Shown here: positions 32,314-34,266 of the stretch, piece after piece
Layout of the letters: the number at the start of each line of letters is the position of its first letter
Position numbering within the stretch: position 1 is the stretch's first letter
NCBI GenBank assembly: GCA_964356195.1
Contig: CAYHGP010000013.1
Span: 1 to 34,266, forward strand
DNA from: 2-02-FULL-48-14 sp964356195
GTDB taxonomy: Bacteria; Patescibacteriota; Gracilibacteria; UBA1369; 2-02-FULL-48-14
DNA length: 34,266 nt
Direction of reading: 5' to 3'
Translations under genes and position numbers: made by a program
Notes under the pieces: model-generated
Told to the model about the DNA's origin: nothing
The model's database searches: none
The model's input: the letters and a program-made list of their open reading frames with translations, nothing else

Positions 32314-32489
32314 AACCGCGTGTTGTAACTTTCTGCGTTGTTTTTGACGAGTTCCCATGTATTCCCTTGCGCGGAAGTGCCGGTCCACGTTGAACCTTCG
32401 GCCGCCGCTTCAATGTCATCAACGGAAGGAAGCCCCTGAGCGCCAAAGTCGCGGAGTTCTTGCAGAGCCTGTTCGAGAGGAGGGTTCAT
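32310..32489 (-). CDS. Small acidic protein (59 residues)
   Basis: A short gene starting M-N-P-P-L-E-Q-A, with a helical first half and a Trp-containing second half (G-S-T-W-T-G-T-S, G-N-T-W-E-L-V-K). It ends at TAG, overlapping the LOG stop by four bases, as other convergent pairs here do. No signal peptide, cysteine or known motif. It is divergent from the CPBP gene, whose promoter area starts right after its ATG. Confidence 0.6.
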   Translation of the reverse strand: MNPPLEQALQELRDFGAQGLPSVDDIEAAAEGSTWTGTSAQGNTWELVKNNAESYNTRF

Positions 32490-32512
32490 TTGCAGCTTGT
32501 TAGATGTCTTAC

Positions 32513-32529
32513 TCTACCATAAAGTAGAG
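32513..32529 (+). promoter_or_regulatory. Inverted repeat beside the CPBP protease start
   Basis: CTCTAC and GTAGAG arms (32513-32518 and 32524-32529) close over CATAA. The right arm includes part of AGAGGAG, the nearest SD-like sequence, so pairing could hide it. That SD ends at the start codon itself, which is too close to be a normal site. Confidence 0.35.
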
Positions 32530-32532
32530 GAG

Positions 32533-33198
32533 ATGTCGGTCAAAAAATTATTTTATTTCGGAATCCTTCCCGCCCTTTTCTTCCAGATGCTGGGTGCGGG
32601 ACTCTATTTCCTTTGGGACTCCGCATTTTCTCAGTGGATTTACGCCGCCACAAAGCTGACTTTACTTGTGTGGCCGCTCTTTTGGCTGAACTCTTTTCGA
32701 AAACACGTTCCAAGCCACCCGGCACGCAGAAATGGAAAACTCGCAGGCCTTTTGAGTGGTTTGCTTCTTGCAACGGCATTGGTTTTAGTTTTCAAACTCG
32801 GTCTCAGTCCCAATGTGGAAGGCATTCAGGAAAAAGCGGCGGCTTTCGGACTCTTGGCTCCCGGGCCCTATATTATTTTTGCAGTTTTCCTCAGCCTGAT
32901 TCACGCCGCCCTTGAGGAATATTATTGGCGTTGGTTTGTCTTCAAAGGACTTCAACTCAAATTTTCTTGGTCCACAGCCGCCATCCTTGGCAGCATGGCC
33001 TTCGCCGGCCACCACTTCTTTGTCCTTTCCGAGTTTTTCCCACTCGGGCTCACGCTTCTGCTGGGAACAGGAGTGGGCCTCGGCGGTTTCATTTGGTGCC
33101 TCCTCTACAAAAAATACCGGTCCTTGTGGGCGCCTTACATCAGTCACGTCTTCGTCGACGCCGCCATTATGGGAGTGGGCTACGTCCTGCTGTTCTAA
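32533..33198 (+). CDS. CPBP family intramembrane metalloprotease
   Basis: From the ATG at 32533, 221 residues with about seven membrane segments. Conserved CPBP (Abi/CAAX-protease) motifs: E-E-x3-R in A-L-E-E-Y-Y-W-R-W, a His pair in A-G-H-H-F, and the third-motif H-V-F-V-D-A in the last helix. The family includes CAAX-prenyl proteases, bacteriocin self-immunity proteins and sigma-factor regulators; its job here is not indicated. An in-frame TTG at 32497 is a weaker start. Confidence 0.88.
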   Translation: MSVKKLFYFGILPALFFQMLGAGLYFLWDSAFSQWIYAATKLTLLVWPLFWLNSFRKHVPSHPARRNGKLAGLLSGLLLATALVLVFKLGLSPNVEGIQEKAAAFGLLAPGPYIIFAVFLSLIHAALEEYYWRWFVFKGLQLKFSWSTAAILGSMAFAGHHFFVLSEFFPLGLTLLLGTGVGLGGFIWCLLYKKYRSLWAPYISHVFVDAAIMGVGYVLLF

Positions 33199-33211
33199 GC
33201 CCGCCTGGCAA

Positions 33212-33239
33212 TTGACGAATACGGAATAAGGTGTAGAAT
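33212..33239 (+). promoter_or_regulatory. Promoter TTGACG-16-TAGAAT
   Basis: TTGACG at 33212-33217 and TAGAAT at 33234-33239 are 16 bases apart, upstream of the lipoprotein at 33274. It is among the best two-box promoters in the window. Confidence 0.65.
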
Positions 33240-33273
33240 AAACTTCCTTCAGAGCACTTTATTAAAGATTCCC

Positions 33274-34266
33274 ATGGGCCCCTTGTTCACTCTACTCGCC
33301 GCCACCTCCTGTGCGCCCGAGATTACGCAACCTGAGCAAGCTCAAGATGATTTGTCTAATCCGACGGTCTTTGCCGCCATGGAAGAGGAAATCCGAAACT
33401 ATTCCAATCACCCTTGTTCTCCTGAAATTAAAGAAGCTTTGGGGCGGGCCCACGAGCGTGTCACCTTGAAGCTTCTAAGCGAATCCGACGCTGCTTTCAT
33501 CTGTTTAAACAAGCCTGCACGCCACGAAGGAATGCCGGTGGACGTTCTCGTCCAATCGGATGGACTGGGCGACACTTTTGCCTTCACCATCCCTCAGGAA
33601 CTCCAGGCAGGGGAGAAGATGGACACTCTAATGCATTACTTGACCAGCTGCGTGGAGACCAGGGGTTGTTTAGGCCTCTCCTTGGACGAAAATGATTCGC
33701 CTCATGTTTTTCCTCCAGAGCTTCAAACGTCATTTGATGAAAAACTGAAGGTTTCCGGAGTCAAAACTCCACCTTCTGTCATTGTAGACTCTAATCTCAC
33801 CTGGGAGCAGGCCTTAAGCGGATCGTCCTGTGAGATCCCAAAAGAAATTTTAGATCGCCAGAAATTGGTGACGGTTCAGTACTGGGGCTTAGGCGAAGAT
33901 GGAAACCCAGACCAAAAAATCCATCAAGGGCAAATTATTGTGGACGAAACAAGAGTGACGGACACCAAAGAAATTTTTGACGTGGCCTTCGACAGCCGTT
34001 TCCCAATTCACTCGGTGATTCCGGTGGTGCAGTTCGACTGGCACGACGCCGAATCCATGGAAGCCAACAACACCTCCGGCTTCAATTATAGGCACACGGG
34101 TTCTGCGAAAATCTGCCCGGGAAAAGCCTCCGCCCAAAGCTCAAGGCACGCCAGCGTCCGCCCGGGAGAAATCGCCATCGACATCAATGCTCAACAGAAT
34201 CCTTTTTGTGTTACGGACAAGGGGGGCACAAGGTGTGAACCTGAAGGAGCCGTGTACAACCCTGAG
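33274..34266 (+). CDS. Lipoprotein with M15-type peptidase domain, 3' partial
   Basis: The frame is open to the last base: 331 codons with no stop. The N-terminus G-P-L-F-T-L-L-A-A-T-S-C has a lipobox-like A-T-S-C. Residues from about 210 match the M15_4 (D-Ala-D-Ala carboxypeptidase-like) domain: V-T-V-Q-Y-W-G, H-Q-G-Q-I-I-V, S-M-E-A-N-N-T-S-G-F-N-Y-R, then S-S-R-H-A...A-I-D-I-N. The His and Asp of the last motif would bind zinc. M15 enzymes trim peptidoglycan stem peptides. About 200 residues of unknown, cysteine-containing sequence precede the domain. The C-terminus, with the last zinc ligand, lies beyond the window. Confidence 0.8.
   Translation, partial: MGPLFTLLAATSCAPEITQPEQAQDDLSNPTVFAAMEEEIRNYSNHPCSPEIKEALGRAHERVTLKLLSESDAAFICLNKPARHEGMPVDVLVQSDGLGDTFAFTIPQELQAGEKMDTLMHYLTSCVETRGCLGLSLDENDSPHVFPPELQTSFDEKLKVSGVKTPPSVIVDSNLTWEQALSGSSCEIPKEILDRQKLVTVQYWGLGEDGNPDQKIHQGQIIVDETRVTDTKEIFDVAFDSRFPIHSVIPVVQFDWHDAESMEANNTSGFNYRHTGSAKICPGKASAQSSRHASVRPGEIAIDINAQQNPFCVTDKGGTRCEPEGAVYNPE

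Noticed and set aside
1..34266. CRISPR array, insertion sequence or rRNA operon
   Set aside because: No regularly spaced repeats, transposase, terminal inverted repeats or rRNA sequence seen.

Overview
The window is a scaffold fragment of a bacterial chromosome: five contig pieces joined by four 100-base runs of N. It is gene-dense with short or overlapping intergenic spaces, and UGA works as a stop. Most starts have no clear Shine-Dalgarno sequence, and several ATGs lie 6-7 bases after a -10 box, as in leaderless mRNAs. Many small lipobox lipoproteins and small membrane proteins of unknown function, PKD-repeat surface protein and a compact gene style suggest a Candidate Phyla Radiation (Patescibacteria) genome, perhaps Peregrinibacteria-like. 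The lineage is inference and is not proven by any marker here.

Layout. Bases 1-13842: the end of a PKD-repeat protein; an aspartase/fumarase-family lyase with RlmE; a SET-domain protein; an HNH protein; then a minus-strand block with RsmG, RsmE, a PHP-less DNA polymerase X, three lipoproteins or anchored proteins, including a 45-residue lipoprotein that overlaps polX. A plus-strand run follows: HI0933-type flavoprotein, DUF1003 protein, L-lactate dehydrogenase and an RlmK-like methyltransferase, which meets the 3' part of a ZnuA-like binding protein. Bases 13943-17993 look AT-richer and accessory: small membrane proteins, a FemX-like aminoacyltransferase with an unusually good SD, a cysteine-rich lipoprotein, an orphan protein with an HGSS start and a short degenerate repeat. 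The region stops at tRNA-Gln(UUG). Bases 18187-22364 hold an M23 murein hydrolase, a small membrane protein, a PIF1-like helicase, ribosomal protein L27 and a holin-like membrane protein.

The metabolic core is 22371-31656. A plus-strand operon (unknown protein, gnd, zwf, pgl) converges, across a lipoprotein, on a minus-strand operon (tal, pgi, tkt, TauE-like permease). Together these give the oxidative pentose phosphate branch, transketolase, transaldolase and glucose-6-phosphate isomerase; only rpe and rpi are missing from the window. With lactate dehydrogenase this fits a fermentative cell that makes NADPH and pentoses through a cyclic pentose phosphate route. The end (31736-34266) has a LOG-family protein broken by a gap, a 59-residue small gene, a CPBP membrane protease and the start of a lipoprotein with an M15-type peptidase domain.

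The N run inside tkt is an assembly artefact: an identical 55-bp sequence flanks it, and collapsing the copies restores one 626-codon frame.
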